This document shows positions 26,345 to 35,926 of a stretch of DNA of 64,000 bases, in pieces. The stretch comes from Pedobacter arcticus A12 (GTDB lineage Bacteria; Bacteroidota; Bacteroidia; Sphingobacteriales; Sphingobacteriaceae). Position 1 is the stretch's first letter. Each line of letters begins with the position of its first letter. The notes under the pieces were generated by a model, which saw only the letters and a program-made list of their open reading frames with translations, ran no database searches and was not told where the DNA came from. The stretch spans positions 213,213 to 277,212 of the forward strand of contig NZ_JH947126.1 in NCBI RefSeq assembly GCF_000302595.1, read 5' to 3'. Both the position numbers and the translations under genes were made by a program.

Positions 26345-26447
26345 GGAATCTAGATTTTTTGAAATGCAAAGTTAAAAATTAAAGTTAGCCGTTCTAAATT
26401 GTGGATAATTTAGCTAATGTGGAAAGGAAGAGTTGTAGATAAGATAA

Positions 26448-27689
26448 TTAAACAGCAAAAGGTAGATGTACTTTAAAAGTACTGCCTTTTCCCAACTCGC
26501 TTTCTACTGTTATTTCGCCCCCAATTTTTTTAAGGAGCTCTTTAACTATAAACAATCCTAAGCCAGAAGAACTTTCTGAATTTGTTGGTCGGTTGTGGAG
26601 CTTTACAAATTTCTGAAAAAGCAAAGAGAGTTCTCCATCACCAATACCCGGACCTTCATCTTTAATTGCGATTAGAAAATGAGTGTCGGTACAGCTTAAT
26701 GTTACGTAGATTTGTTTTTGAAACGGAGAAAACTTTAGCGCATTAGAAATTAGGTTGTAAAGTATCCGTTTCAAGAAATTTATATCTGTTTTAACGATAG
26801 ATTTTGTGCCGTCAAACTTATAATTGAAATTTATTGATTTAGCTTCGGCAGTTTTTGCAAAGTCTTTCAAATTAGCTTGTACAAATTCATCTAAATCTAA
26901 ATCCTCGATATAACTACTGGTAGATAATGTCTCCATATTGTTTAGCGTCTCCATCTGATCTATCAAATGAAAAACGTAGTCTAAACTTTTATTAAAAATA
27001 CTAATCAATTCTTCGCTATCTGCATCCTGAGCAAAATCCTGAAAGAGATAAGAAAGCATTTTGATATTACTCAAAGGTGATTTTAAATCATGAACCAATA
27101 TCTGTGTCAGCTGGTTGTTTTCTTCCATCAACACTTCTAGTGCTCTGTTTTTAGCCTCCAATTCTTCGTACTGGCTCTGTAAAGTTTCTTTGTAGTAGTT
27201 TCGGTTAAGGTATTGACTTACCCACTGGTTAAGGTAAATCAATAAATCGAGTTCTTTTTTGCTATAACCGTCACTCCTAACTTCTCTTGATGAAAAGTTT
27301 ATAGTCCCAACATCTTTATTGTCAAACTTTAAAGGAATGCCTATATAGCTTTTCACCTTTAAAACATCGCAACAGATCAAATTGTTATATTTAGAGTTAC
27401 CAATATCTGGCAATTCCAAAATCTTACCTTCTTTGATGGCGTGATAACAAAATGTCTCATCTAACCTTGGTATAGCAATAACATCAACTACATAAGGTAA
27501 TTGTGAATATATGCTTGTTACGATATATCTGTCATCTTTTAACAAACAGATTACGCCTAACTCAGCTTTAAAAATTTTGCAAGCTGCTTTTAACAACTGT
27601 TCTAGAGAATCTTCTTCGTTTTTTAAAAGAATAGAAGTTAAATTATAAATATCATCAATTTGTTCTACTTCTGCTATTATGGAAGCCAT
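26448..27689 (-). CDS. Soluble GAF-domain sensor histidine kinase
   Basis: This 413-residue protein has no transmembrane segment. Residues about 15-165 form a GAF domain (LEQLLKAACKIFKAELGVICLL, then LKVKSYIGIPLKFDNKDVGTINFSS). A coiled-coil linker (EELEAKNRALEVLMEENNQL) leads to the dimerisation helix with phospho-acceptor His in LVHDLKSPLSNIKML near residue 199. The catalytic domain has the N box NLISNALKFSPF, G1 DEGPGIG and G2 GLGLFIVKELL. It should autophosphorylate in response to a cytosolic signal or bound ligand. No cognate regulator is next to it. A possible promoter is at 27736-27743 on the same strand. Confidence 0.92.
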   Translation of the reverse strand: MASIIAEVEQIDDIYNLTSILLKNEEDSLEQLLKAACKIFKAELGVICLLKDDRYIVTSIYSQLPYVVDVIAIPRLDETFCYHAIKEGKILELPDIGNSKYNNLICCDVLKVKSYIGIPLKFDNKDVGTINFSSREVRSDGYSKKELDLLIYLNQWVSQYLNRNYYKETLQSQYEELEAKNRALEVLMEENNQLTQILVHDLKSPLSNIKMLSYLFQDFAQDADSEELISIFNKSLDYVFHLIDQMETLNNMETLSTSSYIEDLDLDEFVQANLKDFAKTAEAKSINFNYKFDGTKSIVKTDINFLKRILYNLISNALKFSPFQKQIYVTLSCTDTHFLIAIKDEGPGIGDGELSLLFQKFVKLHNRPTNSESSSGLGLFIVKELLKKIGGEITVESELGKGSTFKVHLPFAV

Positions 27690-28029
27690 TAATCGGTAAA
27701 TTTGGTATATGATGCTTTTAGCATTGCTAATATATCAAATATATATTATTGATTTAATAATTAGTTAATTATTTGAAATACATTTAATTAACATGCTTTT
27801 AAATAGTATAAAACATTGTTGCAATACCATTTTTGGTAAATATTGATAGCTAAACATATAAACGTTTTTTGTCCAAAAAATGTTTGCCGTTTTTTAAATA
27901 CTATTAGGTATGATATTAAAAACTGAATAGACTTTATTAGATTTGAAAATCATTTTAGTGTTAATTAGGCTATCTAAAACCCAACAAGCATTAATAAATT
28001 TATTAAAATCACAATTAATTAAATAAACT
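27690..28029. other. AT-rich divergent spacer between the kinase gene and ribE
   Basis: This 340-bp region separates divergent genes. On the minus strand TATATTTG (27736-27743) is a perfect -7 element for the kinase gene. On the plus strand TAGATTTG (27938-27945) could serve ribE. No clear TTTG -33 partner is seen for either. No FMN riboswitch motif and no convincing ORF are visible. Confidence 0.4.
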
Positions 28030-28614
28030 TTGTTTACAGGAATTATTGAAACACTAGGGAAAATTACAAAGCTTAAAGAAGAGCAAAGTAATTTACACAT
28101 CACAGTTAAATCTACCATTTCAAAAGATTTAAAGATAGACCAATCTTTGGCGCATAATGGCGTTTGTTTAACAGTGGTTGGTTTAAAAGACGATGAACAT
28201 AACGTAACTGCTATTTGGGAAACCTTAAAGAAAACCAACATTGGCGATCTAAAAGTTGGTGATCTGGTAAACTTAGAACGCTGCATGCAAATGAACGGCC
28301 GTTTAGACGGACACATTGTGCAAGGACATGTAGATCAAACAGCAAAATGCATCAATTTAAAAGAAACAGATGGGAGCTGGATTTTTACTTTTGAGTATGA
28401 TGCCGACAAGGGAAATGTAACTGTAGAAAAAGGATCGGTATGCGTGAACGGGATAAGCTTAACGGTTGTAAATTCTTGTGATAATACTTTTTCTGTAGCG
28501 ATTATCCCTTATACTTTTGAGTACACCAACCTACAAAACGTTAAAATTGGCGATTTTGTAAATATCGAGTTTGATATTATTGGGAAGTATGTTGCCAAGA
28601 TGATGGGAAAATAA
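28030..28614 (+). CDS. ribE: Riboflavin synthase, alpha subunit
   Basis: This 194-residue protein starts at TTG 28030 with MFTGIIETLGKI, the invariant riboflavin synthase N terminus, so the TTG start is well supported. It has two tandem lumazine-binding barrels; the first contains SLAHNGVCLTVV, and the link region LERCMQMNGRLDGHIVQGHVDQTA leads into the second with VEKGSVCVNGISLTVV. It dismutates two 6,7-dimethyl-8-ribityllumazine molecules into riboflavin and its precursor. The gene stands alone; other rib genes are elsewhere. The convergent gene at 28646 ends 31 bp downstream. Confidence 0.96.
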   Translation: MFTGIIETLGKITKLKEEQSNLHITVKSTISKDLKIDQSLAHNGVCLTVVGLKDDEHNVTAIWETLKKTNIGDLKVGDLVNLERCMQMNGRLDGHIVQGHVDQTAKCINLKETDGSWIFTFEYDADKGNVTVEKGSVCVNGISLTVVNSCDNTFSVAIIPYTFEYTNLQNVKIGDFVNIEFDIIGKYVAKMMGK

Positions 28615-28645
28615 CCCAAAGTAAGTTTGAGTTGATGAAAAATCA

Positions 28646-29080
28646 TCAACCCAAACTATAAGTTAGTACCGTACTTAAAACTTTACCATCAAAGTCATCA
28701 ATATCCGCTACCTCTTCTAAAAACAGATCCCAATCGCCATCGGCAAAAAGATTCCCTTCATACTCTTTAGTATCATCATGGTAATGAAAAAACCATTCAT
28801 CGGTTTCATCTAAACCATCCACAGTATAAGAACGTACAGAAAACCCATCATCAGATATTTGAATAAGCCAATTGTTTTCAAATCCCTCAACTGCACTACT
28901 TATACCCAATTCAATCTCAAATTCAGATTCAAAATCGGGCAGGTTTTCTAAAAACTTTTTAATTGCTGTTGCTTTTACTGCATCTTCGGCAACAATTACT
29001 TCTTTATCTTCTATCAATTGATAAAACTCTAAAAGGTAATTCTGGTAACGCAACAATAAACTTCTGTAAGTAGAATTCAT
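28646..29080 (-). CDS. Hypothetical acidic protein
   Basis: A protein of about 144 residues from ATG 29080 (a TTG at 29089 is in frame but less likely). It is strongly acidic and aromatic: ENLPDFESEFEIELGIS, DETDEWFFHYHDDTKEYEGNLFADGDWDLFLEEVADIDDFDGK. No signal peptide, transmembrane segment or known motif is recognised. It is convergent with ribE. Its composition and compact size suggest a soluble cytosolic protein. I do not recognise the family. Confidence 0.75.
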   Translation of the reverse strand: MNSTYRSLLLRYQNYLLEFYQLIEDKEVIVAEDAVKATAIKKFLENLPDFESEFEIELGISSAVEGFENNWLIQISDDGFSVRSYTVDGLDETDEWFFHYHDDTKEYEGNLFADGDWDLFLEEVADIDDFDGKVLSTVLTYSLG

Positions 29081-29272
29081 ATTCAACAAATTTAAGATAA
29101 AAACAATCTAGTATTTTATTTATTACACTTATAAATTTAAACTACTTGCCATAATAAAAGTTTAACTACGGCAAATCAAAGCATTAGCGAAACTGAGGAT
29201 ATAAAAAGGAGAAATAAACCAATTCCTTTTAAAATTCATATGCTTTGATAGTTCAAAATCAAAAAATAAACC

Positions 29273-29280
29273 TAATTTTG
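29273..29280 (+). promoter_or_regulatory. -7 promoter element upstream of pyrG
   Basis: TAATTTTG matches TAnnTTTG, 74 nt before the pyrG ATG. A TTTG at 29244-29247 is 25 nt upstream of it, longer than the usual 19-21 nt spacing, so the promoter is only tentative. Confidence 0.4.
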
Positions 29281-29354
29281 CATCCCGTACAAACACATTA
29301 AAAAAGCACTATTCTTTTTTTCTTTTTAGGTGTTTAAAAACAACAAAATCCAAC

Positions 29355-30968
29355 ATGACTAAGTATATTTTTGTTACGGGGGGCGTTACATCGTCTTTAG
29401 GAAAAGGTATTATTTCCGCATCATTAGCTAAACTTTTACAAGCCCGAGGTTACCGCGTAACTATTCAAAAGTTTGATCCATATATTAATATTGATCCAGG
29501 AACTTTAAATCCTTATGAGCATGGCGAGTGTTATGTGACAGAAGATGGAGCAGAGACAGACTTGGATTTAGGCCATTACGAGCGTTTCTTAAACGTACCC
29601 ACCACTCAGGCCAACAACATTACAACCGGAAGAATTTACCAAAACGTAATTAATAAGGAACGAGAAGGCGCTTATTTAGGTAAAACCGTACAAGTTGTAC
29701 CTCATATTACCGATGAAATTAAGCGCAACATGCGTTTATTGGGCGAAACAGGCGATTACGATATTGTAATTACAGAACTTGGTGGAACTGTTGGTGATAT
29801 CGAATCGTTACCCTTTATAGAAGCAGTTCGTCAATTCAAGTGGGAAGCTGGTTCAAACAATGCTATTGTAATCCACCTAACTTTAATTCCATACTTGGCT
29901 GCAGCCGGAGAATTAAAAACTAAACCCACACAACACTCGGTTAAGATGTTGCTGGAATACGGTATACAGCCGGATATTTTGGTTTGTCGCACAGAACACC
30001 ACATCAATCAAGAAATCAAAAAGAAAATTGCGCTGTTTTGTAACGTAAATATCAATGCTGTAATTGAATCTGCTGATGCAAAAACGATATATGATGTACC
30101 GCTTTTGATGCTAAAAGAGCAGTTAGACCGTACGGTACTTTCTAAATTAAAACTTCCATTAAAAAACGAACCAGATTTAGAAAGTTGGAAAGAATTTTTA
30201 GGTCATTTAAAAAATCCAACTTCAGAAATTAAAGTTGGGCTTGTTGGTAAATATGTTGAACTACCGGATGCCTACAAATCTATTATAGAAGCTTTTATAC
30301 ATGCTGGTGCACAAAATGAGTGTAAGGTTAGGGTTGAGTTTATCCATTCAGAAGGGCTTACGCAAGACAATGTAAAAGCAAAACTTGGTAATTTAGATGG
30401 TGTTTTAGTTGCTCCCGGCTTTGGCGCTCGGGGTATTGAAGGTAAAATTACCGCTATACAATATATTAGAGAGAACAATATTCCGTTTTTTGGGATTTGT
30501 TTGGGGATGCAATGTGCAGTAATTGAATTTGGTAGAAATGTTTTAGGTTTAAAAAACGCCCATAGTACAGAAATGGACGAAAACACCGAAGACGATGTGA
30601 TTTCTATTATGGAAGAGCAAAAGAAAGTAACATTAAAAGGTGGCACCATGCGCTTAGGATCTTACACTTGTGAACTTAAGAAAGGCACTAAAGCACATGC
30701 TATTTACGGGAAATCAAAAATCACCGAACGCCACAGACACCGCTACGAGTTTAACAATAAGTTTTTGAAGGCTTACGAAGACGCCGGAATGATTGCTTCT
30801 GGTATAAATCCAGAAAACAACTTGGTAGAGATTATAGAGCTTAAGAGTCACCCATATTTTGTTGCATCACAGTTTCACCCAGAATTAAAATCAACTGTTG
30901 CAAATCCACACCCACTTTTTGTTAAATTTGTCGCCGCTTCAATTGAACACTCAAAAAAGAAAGTTTAA
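29355..30968 (+). CDS. pyrG: CTP synthase
   Basis: This 537-residue protein has the synthetase domain first ([22 protein letters not shown] with the P-loop, [40 protein letters not shown]). The C-terminal class I amidotransferase follows, with the nucleophile Cys in [18 protein letters not shown], and His/Glu in [10 protein letters not shown]. It aminates UTP to CTP using ATP and glutamine; it is cytosolic. The yidC gene follows after 22 bp on the same strand, so both are probably one transcript. Length and motifs are those of a normal bacterial PyrG. Confidence 0.98.
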   Translation: MTKYIFVTGGVTSSLGKGIISASLAKLLQARGYRVTIQKFDPYINIDPGTLNPYEHGECYVTEDGAETDLDLGHYERFLNVPTTQANNITTGRIYQNVINKEREGAYLGKTVQVVPHITDEIKRNMRLLGETGDYDIVITELGGTVGDIESLPFIEAVRQFKWEAGSNNAIVIHLTLIPYLAAAGELKTKPTQHSVKMLLEYGIQPDILVCRTEHHINQEIKKKIALFCNVNINAVIESADAKTIYDVPLLMLKEQLDRTVLSKLKLPLKNEPDLESWKEFLGHLKNPTSEIKVGLVGKYVELPDAYKSIIEAFIHAGAQNECKVRVEFIHSEGLTQDNVKAKLGNLDGVLVAPGFGARGIEGKITAIQYIRENNIPFFGICLGMQCAVIEFGRNVLGLKNAHSTEMDENTEDDVISIMEEQKKVTLKGGTMRLGSYTCELKKGTKAHAIYGKSKITERHRHRYEFNNKFLKAYEDAGMIASGINPENNLVEIIELKSHPYFVASQFHPELKSTVANPHPLFVKFVAASIEHSKKKV

Positions 30969-30990
30969 AAAGAAGTATTAATAATAACTA

Positions 30991-32775
30991 ATGGATAGAA
31001 ATACGTTTACAGGATTATTCCTAATTTTAGTAATCTTAGTAGGTTCTACTTTTCTTTTAAAACCTTCATCAGAAGAAATAAAGAGAGAGAAATTTACACA
31101 AGATTCAATCGCAACAACAAAAAAGAATCCCCAAACAATTGCAAAAAAAACAGCCGTTTTAACAGATAGCGCAACAGTAACAAATACAGATACTGCACTT
31201 TCATCTGATTTATTTAAGGAGGAATTGAGCGTTTTAGAAAATAAGGCGATTAAAGTAACCTTATCAAATAAAGGTGGAAAAATAGTTAGCGTACAGGTTA
31301 AAGACGAAAAAACGTTTGATGGCAAACCGCTTATCCTTTTTAAAGCTGAAGATACCAATTTCGGTTTCGAGTATAAATCAGGAAGCCAAAACCTTAACAC
31401 TTCTGATCAAGCTTTTAAAGTTGTAAGCCAAGATGCAGCAAACATTGTAATGCAGATGGCAAATAGCGATGGTTCATCTCTAAATTACACGTACACTTTA
31501 GCGGCTGATTCCAATAAAGTAGGTTTTAAAGTTGATGCCAAAGGATTTGAAAACAAAGTATCTGGCGATCAAATGGTTTTGGACTGGAACACTAAATTGT
31601 TACAACAAGAAAAAGACCTACATAACGAACGTTTAGGTTCAACCACCTATTTTCAGAAAGGTGATGGCGAGGTTGACTACTTAAGTGAAAGTAAGGACGA
31701 TGAAAAAGTTTTAAATGAAGGAAAAACAAATTGGGTTTCATTTAAAGAACACTTCTTTTCTGCGGCGTTAATCGCCAAAGACGGTTTTAGCAAAGCACAT
31801 ATAAAAATCACCACCTTAGCAGATAGCTCTGCTGTTAAGTCTTATTCGGCACAATTATCTGTTCCGTACAAAAACAATCAGGTTAACACTTATGACCTTC
31901 AATTTTACTTTGGCTCTAATAAATTTAGCCAGTTAAAAGCTCAAGGACATGATTTAGATAAGCAAGTGAAAATGGGTTGGGGTCCTTTAAAATGGATCAA
32001 TCGCTTTTTGGTACTTCCAATTTTCAACTTCTTTGAAAGCATGAATTTGGGTTACGGCTTAATCATCTTGTTGCTTACCATTATTCTTAAAACGGTACTA
32101 TTGCCGTTCACTTATAAGTCATACTTATCTATGGCTAAAATGAGAGTTCTAAAGCCAGAAATGGACGAGATAAAAGCTAAGGTAGGCGAAGGTAACCAAG
32201 CGTTGGTACAACAAGAGTACATGAAACTGTACAAACAGGCTGGCGTTAACCCTTTAGGTGGTTGTTTGCCTATGGTTTTCCAGATGCCGTTTATTTTAGC
32301 CTTCTTTTATTTTTTCCCGAACTTGTTTGAGTTAAGACAAGAAAGCTTTCTTTGGATGCATGATTTATCTACTTATGATGAGTTGATTAAATTCCCAACC
32401 ATTCCGCTTTTAGGCTGGAACCATATTAGCTTAATGTGTTTATTAATGACAATCTCTACATTAATTTATACCTACTTTAATAACCAAATTTCGGGTGTAC
32501 AGGGGCAAATGAAGTACATTGGCTACATTACACCAATCATCTTTTTTGGCGTGTTAAATAGCTACCCAGCAGGTTTAAACTATTATTATTTCTGTGCAAA
32601 TATTTTAACGTTCTCTCAGCAGTACTTCATCAGAAAGTTTGTTGATGATGATAAGATTCATGCTCAAATACAGGAAAATAAAAAGAAACCGGAAGCTAAG
32701 AAAAAAGGTGGTTTCCAAAAAAAGATGGAAGAGATGATGAGGCAACAACAGTTGAATCAACAGAAGAAGAAATAA
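30991..32775 (+). CDS. yidC: Membrane protein insertase YidC
   Basis: This 594-residue protein has an N-terminal membrane anchor (FTGLFLILVILVGSTFLL) and a large periplasmic P1 domain (about residues 60-340). The conserved insertase core of five membrane segments starts at WINRFLVLPIFNFFESMNLGYG. Signatures include LLPFTYKSYLSMAKMRVLKPEM, YKQAGVNPLGGCLPMVFQMPFILAFFYFF and NSYPAGLNYYYFCANIL. The C-terminal tail is rich in Lys and Gln (KKPEAKKKGGFQKKMEEMM), as seen in Bacteroidetes YidC, and may bind ribosomes. It inserts and folds inner-membrane proteins with or without SecYEG. It is preceded by pyrG (22 bp) and followed by an intrinsic terminator. Confidence 0.97.
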   Translation: MDRNTFTGLFLILVILVGSTFLLKPSSEEIKREKFTQDSIATTKKNPQTIAKKTAVLTDSATVTNTDTALSSDLFKEELSVLENKAIKVTLSNKGGKIVSVQVKDEKTFDGKPLILFKAEDTNFGFEYKSGSQNLNTSDQAFKVVSQDAANIVMQMANSDGSSLNYTYTLAADSNKVGFKVDAKGFENKVSGDQMVLDWNTKLLQQEKDLHNERLGSTTYFQKGDGEVDYLSESKDDEKVLNEGKTNWVSFKEHFFSAALIAKDGFSKAHIKITTLADSSAVKSYSAQLSVPYKNNQVNTYDLQFYFGSNKFSQLKAQGHDLDKQVKMGWGPLKWINRFLVLPIFNFFESMNLGYGLIILLLTIILKTVLLPFTYKSYLSMAKMRVLKPEMDEIKAKVGEGNQALVQQEYMKLYKQAGVNPLGGCLPMVFQMPFILAFFYFFPNLFELRQESFLWMHDLSTYDELIKFPTIPLLGWNHISLMCLLMTISTLIYTYFNNQISGVQGQMKYIGYITPIIFFGVLNSYPAGLNYYYFCANILTFSQQYFIRKFVDDDKIHAQIQENKKKPEAKKKGGFQKKMEEMMRQQQLNQQKKK

Positions 32776-32797
32776 TAATTTCTAAGCTATAAAATTG

Positions 32798-32828
32798 AAG
32801 TTCCAGACCAAAAATCTGGAACTTTTTC
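32798..32828 (+). terminator. Intrinsic terminator after yidC
   Basis: AAGTTCCAGA pairs perfectly with TCTGGAACTT around a 7-nt loop, followed by TTTC. It lies 22 nt after the yidC stop and ends the pyrG-yidC unit. Confidence 0.85.
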
Positions 32829-33210
32829 AGTTAGTTACGGTGTGTGAAAATTCGGGAATCTGGGAAAGATATTCCGCTTTTAGGAAACAATTTCCCCATG
32901 TTTTACAGGTTGTTTAAAATTCCTAAAAATATTTAAAAATAAAATAAAATAAAAAAGTCCGAGTATTAAAATATATCGTAATAACTTTTAACAGCTGATG
33001 TACGTATAACTTTATTAAAGTAAGTCTTGATTAGGGTTTCAAGCTTACATCGGCAATGATTTTAAACGTTCGATTAAATGAGGCTTAAATTTGATTGTTA
33101 TAAATTTTAATCCGAAGGCTAGTTAGTTTAGTATGATTAGATTTGAAAAGTTTATTGAGCATGATTCGGCATCCTTTCTGTTTAATGGTTAGTATAAAAG
33201 ATATAGAATT
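32829..33210. other. Spacer upstream of the response regulator gene
   Basis: This 382-bp AT-rich region contains two -7-like elements, TAAATTTG at 33086-33093 and TAGATTTG at 33138-33145, either of which could start transcription of the response-regulator/sugar-transferase pair. Neither has a clear TTTG at the expected distance. No ORF or RNA structure is convincing. Confidence 0.35.
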
Positions 33211-33606
33211 ATGGTATCGTTAGAGAAAAATAAAGAGGTGGTAAAGAAAAGGATTCTGCTAGTTGATGATGAGATTGCTATTTTAAAACTTTTGGAATTT
33301 ATTTTAAAAAAGGATTATGAATTAGTAATCAAAAATAACGGATTTGATGCTTTAACTTGGTTAGATAATGGAAACATCCCTGATTTAATTATCTCTGATA
33401 TGGAAATGCCTTATTTTGATGGTGCTGATTTTGTACGCTCATTAAAAGTAAGTGGATATTTTAGAGATGTACCTGTAATTGTGCTTTCCGGTTCAGATTC
33501 ATTAGAAAATATTAAAACGCGAATCCCCTATCCTATCAACGATTTAATATCAAAGCCATTTAATCCTTCAATTTTAAAAGATAAAATTAAAATTATACTA
33601 AATTAG
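33211..33606 (+). CDS. Single-domain response regulator
   Basis: This 131-residue protein is a receiver domain only, with acidic pocket LLVDDE, phospho-acceptor Asp63 in LIISDMEMP, the Ser/Thr position in VIVLSGSDS and Lys115 in ISKPFNPS. It has no output domain, so it should act by protein contact. It sits 3 bp upstream of a sugar transferase gene whose N-terminal region is itself receiver-like, and the two are almost certainly cotranscribed. This suggests phosphorylation-dependent control of an exopolysaccharide or capsule priming enzyme. The kinase is not adjacent. Confidence 0.9.
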   Translation: MVSLEKNKEVVKKRILLVDDEIAILKLLEFILKKDYELVIKNNGFDALTWLDNGNIPDLIISDMEMPYFDGADFVRSLKVSGYFRDVPVIVLSGSDSLENIKTRIPYPINDLISKPFNPSILKDKIKIILN

Positions 33607-33609
33607 CGA

Positions 33610-34692
33610 ATGCAATTTACGAATGTTAACGTTGAAGACCACTTCAAATCAAATTCTTCGATTAATATTCTTTATTATGGCATTAGCTTTAAAGAAGGAA
33701 TTGAATCATTTTTCTCGAATACAGAATTCACGATAAACCAAGCTGATACTTTATCAGAGTTAAAAAAACGCACACACGCTATTTCTTTTGATGATATCAA
33801 TACCATTATTTTATTAGAAGTGGAACCAACCACTTTTGAAGATATACAAACTTACGTATCGGCACTCAAAAGCAATTTCCTTACAAAAAACTTAATAACT
33901 ATCTTTTTGTTAACAGAACCTAGCCCTGCTATTGTTAAAAAAGCAATGGAGCTTGGCATAAGTGACTGTTATATTAATCCTGTGCCTTTTGATGATTTAA
34001 AAGAGCGGTTAAAATTCTTAAGTTTTTATAAACTGCTAAGATCTCAAGTCAACCAGTTATCACAAGTGCCCGTTATCGAGTATTATATGCCCGTAAGTAA
34101 AAGGCTTTTGGATATTTTACTCTCCAGTATATCGTTAATTATATTATTTCCTTTTTTTTTAATCGTCTCGATATTAATCAAGTTAGATTCTAAAGGGCCA
34201 GTTTTTTACACCAGCAAAAGAGTTGGAACGGGTTATAAAATATTTGATTTCTATAAATTTAGATCAATGCGAGTTGGTGCAGATGCTGAAATAGCTAGCC
34301 TAGCTCATAAAAATCAATATAGTGATGCCTCATTTTTTAAGATAGAAAATGATCCTCGGGTTACCAAACTTGGTGCATTTTTAAGAAACAGCAGTATCGA
34401 CGAACTCCCTCAGCTTTTAAATGTATTAAAAGGTGATATGTCTTTGGTTGGCAATCGTCCGCTCCCACTTTACGAAGCAGAACAATTAACCACTAACGAA
34501 TGGTCAATGCGATTTTTAGGTCCGGCCGGGCTTACTGGGCTATGGCAAATCAGTAAACGTGGTAAAAAAGAAATGTCTGACCATGAACGTAAAAAACTCG
34601 ACAATTTTTACGCAAAAAACTACTCTATGTGGTTAGATCTAAAAATTATTTTAAAAACGGTACCAGCATTGGTTCAAAAAGAAAAGGTTTAA
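33610..34692 (+). CDS. Sugar transferase (undecaprenyl-phosphate sugar phosphotransferase) with degenerate receiver domain
   Basis: In this 360-residue protein, residues about 18-140 have a receiver-like alternation of strands and helices, but the phospho-acceptor position is Glu70 (IILLEVEP) and the conserved Lys is Asn123 (YINPVP), so it probably cannot be phosphorylated. The C-terminal half is a bacterial sugar transferase: PVSKRLLDILLSSISLIILFPFF membrane hairpin, GPVFYTSKRVG, FDFYKFRSM, DPRVTKLGAFLRNSSIDELPQLLNVLKGDMSLVGNRPLP and GLTGLWQISKRG. It should transfer a sugar-1-phosphate onto undecaprenyl phosphate at the inner membrane to start a surface glycan. No other glycan genes are nearby. 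It follows a single-domain regulator by 3 bp. Confidence 0.88.
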   Translation: MQFTNVNVEDHFKSNSSINILYYGISFKEGIESFFSNTEFTINQADTLSELKKRTHAISFDDINTIILLEVEPTTFEDIQTYVSALKSNFLTKNLITIFLLTEPSPAIVKKAMELGISDCYINPVPFDDLKERLKFLSFYKLLRSQVNQLSQVPVIEYYMPVSKRLLDILLSSISLIILFPFFLIVSILIKLDSKGPVFYTSKRVGTGYKIFDFYKFRSMRVGADAEIASLAHKNQYSDASFFKIENDPRVTKLGAFLRNSSIDELPQLLNVLKGDMSLVGNRPLPLYEAEQLTTNEWSMRFLGPAGLTGLWQISKRGKKEMSDHERKKLDNFYAKNYSMWLDLKIILKTVPALVQKEKV

Positions 34693-34763
34693 GAAATTAA
34701 CCGTTCCAAACGAATTTATTCCATAAAAAATAACGTACAGCTTCCTATCTACAACTAATTTTA

Positions 34764-34771
34764 TAGGTTTG
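34764..34771 (+). promoter_or_regulatory. -7 promoter element upstream of the CobW-like gene
   Basis: TAGGTTTG matches the TAnnTTTG consensus 39 nt before the ATG at 34811. No good -33 TTTG is visible at the right spacing. Confidence 0.35.
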
Positions 34772-34810
34772 CCTAATAAATATTAGTTTAAAGAATTCAA
34801 CATCTAAAAA

Positions 34811-35800
34811 ATGTCCATAAAATCAGTACCAGTAACCATACTTACCGGATTTTTAGGTTCTGGAAAAACAACACTCCTTAATCATATTATCAAAGAAAAC
34901 CCCGGAACTAAATTTGCCATTATTGAAAATGAGTTTGGAGAAATCAACATTGATAGCGAATTGGTAGTAAAAACAGATGAAAATATCTTTGAATTATCAA
35001 ACGGATGTATCTGCTGTTCGTTAAACGGCGATCTGTTCGAGGTGCTCAATAAATTGGTTATAGGCCCTTATGATTATGATCATTTAATTATTGAAACCAC
35101 GGGTATTGCAGATCCTTCGGCAGTTGCTGCCACTTTTTTAACCGACTATAATATACAAACGGCCTTTAAACTTGATGGAACTGTTTGTTTAATAGACGCT
35201 GTAAATGTTTTAGAGGTTATTGGTACCGAAGAAGAAGCTGCAAAACAAGTTTTATTTTCGGATTATATTATATTCAATAAATCAACCAATGTTGATGAAA
35301 ATACATTAAAAACTATTGGCCAAACCATAAAACAGATTAACCCTTTAGCAGATTACGAATTTACAGATTATGCAAAGGTTAATACTCATAAGATACTTGA
35401 CTTAAAAGCTTACGATAAAAAGAGGACAGCGCTAAAACTTAGTTTCTCCAGCCCTCAAAACAATAACATCTTCAATATCCCAACGGAATATAAGCATCAC
35501 GAAATTGTGTCGCAAAGCTTTATTTTTAAGCAAAGTTTCGATCTATTAAAGCTTAGGCACTATTTCGCAGTGATGTTAGCTATACAAGGAGCATGGTTTT
35601 ATAGAATAAAAGGTATTTTATACATCGAAGGATTAAATAGAAAGTTGATTATACAGTCTGTTAAAGGCTCGCCCGTATTTACCGACGGTGACGAATGGAA
35701 CCCCGATGAACCCAGAGAAACTAAGCTTGTTTTTATCGGTAAAAAACTTAAACGAGAGGTATTAGAAAAAGGATTAGCGCAGTGTTTTTTTAAATCGTAG
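34811..35800 (+). CDS. CobW/G3E-family metallochaperone GTPase
   Basis: This 329-residue protein has the G3E GTPase layout: Walker [14 protein letters not shown] near the start, [11 protein letters not shown], the metal-binding CxCC motif in [14 protein letters not shown], Walker B-like [13 protein letters not shown] and the NKxD-like FNKST. The CobW C-terminal domain ([43 protein letters not shown]) follows. Members (YjiA, ZNG1/YeiR, CobW) deliver zinc, cobalt or other metals to client proteins. No metal-related neighbour or Zur-type site is obvious, so the metal is unknown. A TAnnTTTG element lies 39 nt upstream of the ATG. Confidence 0.9.
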   Translation: MSIKSVPVTILTGFLGSGKTTLLNHIIKENPGTKFAIIENEFGEINIDSELVVKTDENIFELSNGCICCSLNGDLFEVLNKLVIGPYDYDHLIIETTGIADPSAVAATFLTDYNIQTAFKLDGTVCLIDAVNVLEVIGTEEEAAKQVLFSDYIIFNKSTNVDENTLKTIGQTIKQINPLADYEFTDYAKVNTHKILDLKAYDKKRTALKLSFSSPQNNNIFNIPTEYKHHEIVSQSFIFKQSFDLLKLRHYFAVMLAIQGAWFYRIKGILYIEGLNRKLIIQSVKGSPVFTDGDEWNPDEPRETKLVFIGKKLKREVLEKGLAQCFFKS

Positions 35801-35926
35801 ATTGAGCACATTAAATTAATCGACTTTTTAAGAAAATTTGAAAAGCTTTGCTTAGTGTTGCGTGTACAATAAGTAAATTTTACTATTTTTATCCTAAAAT
35901 AAATCCTAAACTCACAAAAGAAGATA

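Noticed and set aside
27690..28029. Possible FMN riboswitch before ribE
   Set aside because: None of the conserved RFN blocks is present in the spacer.
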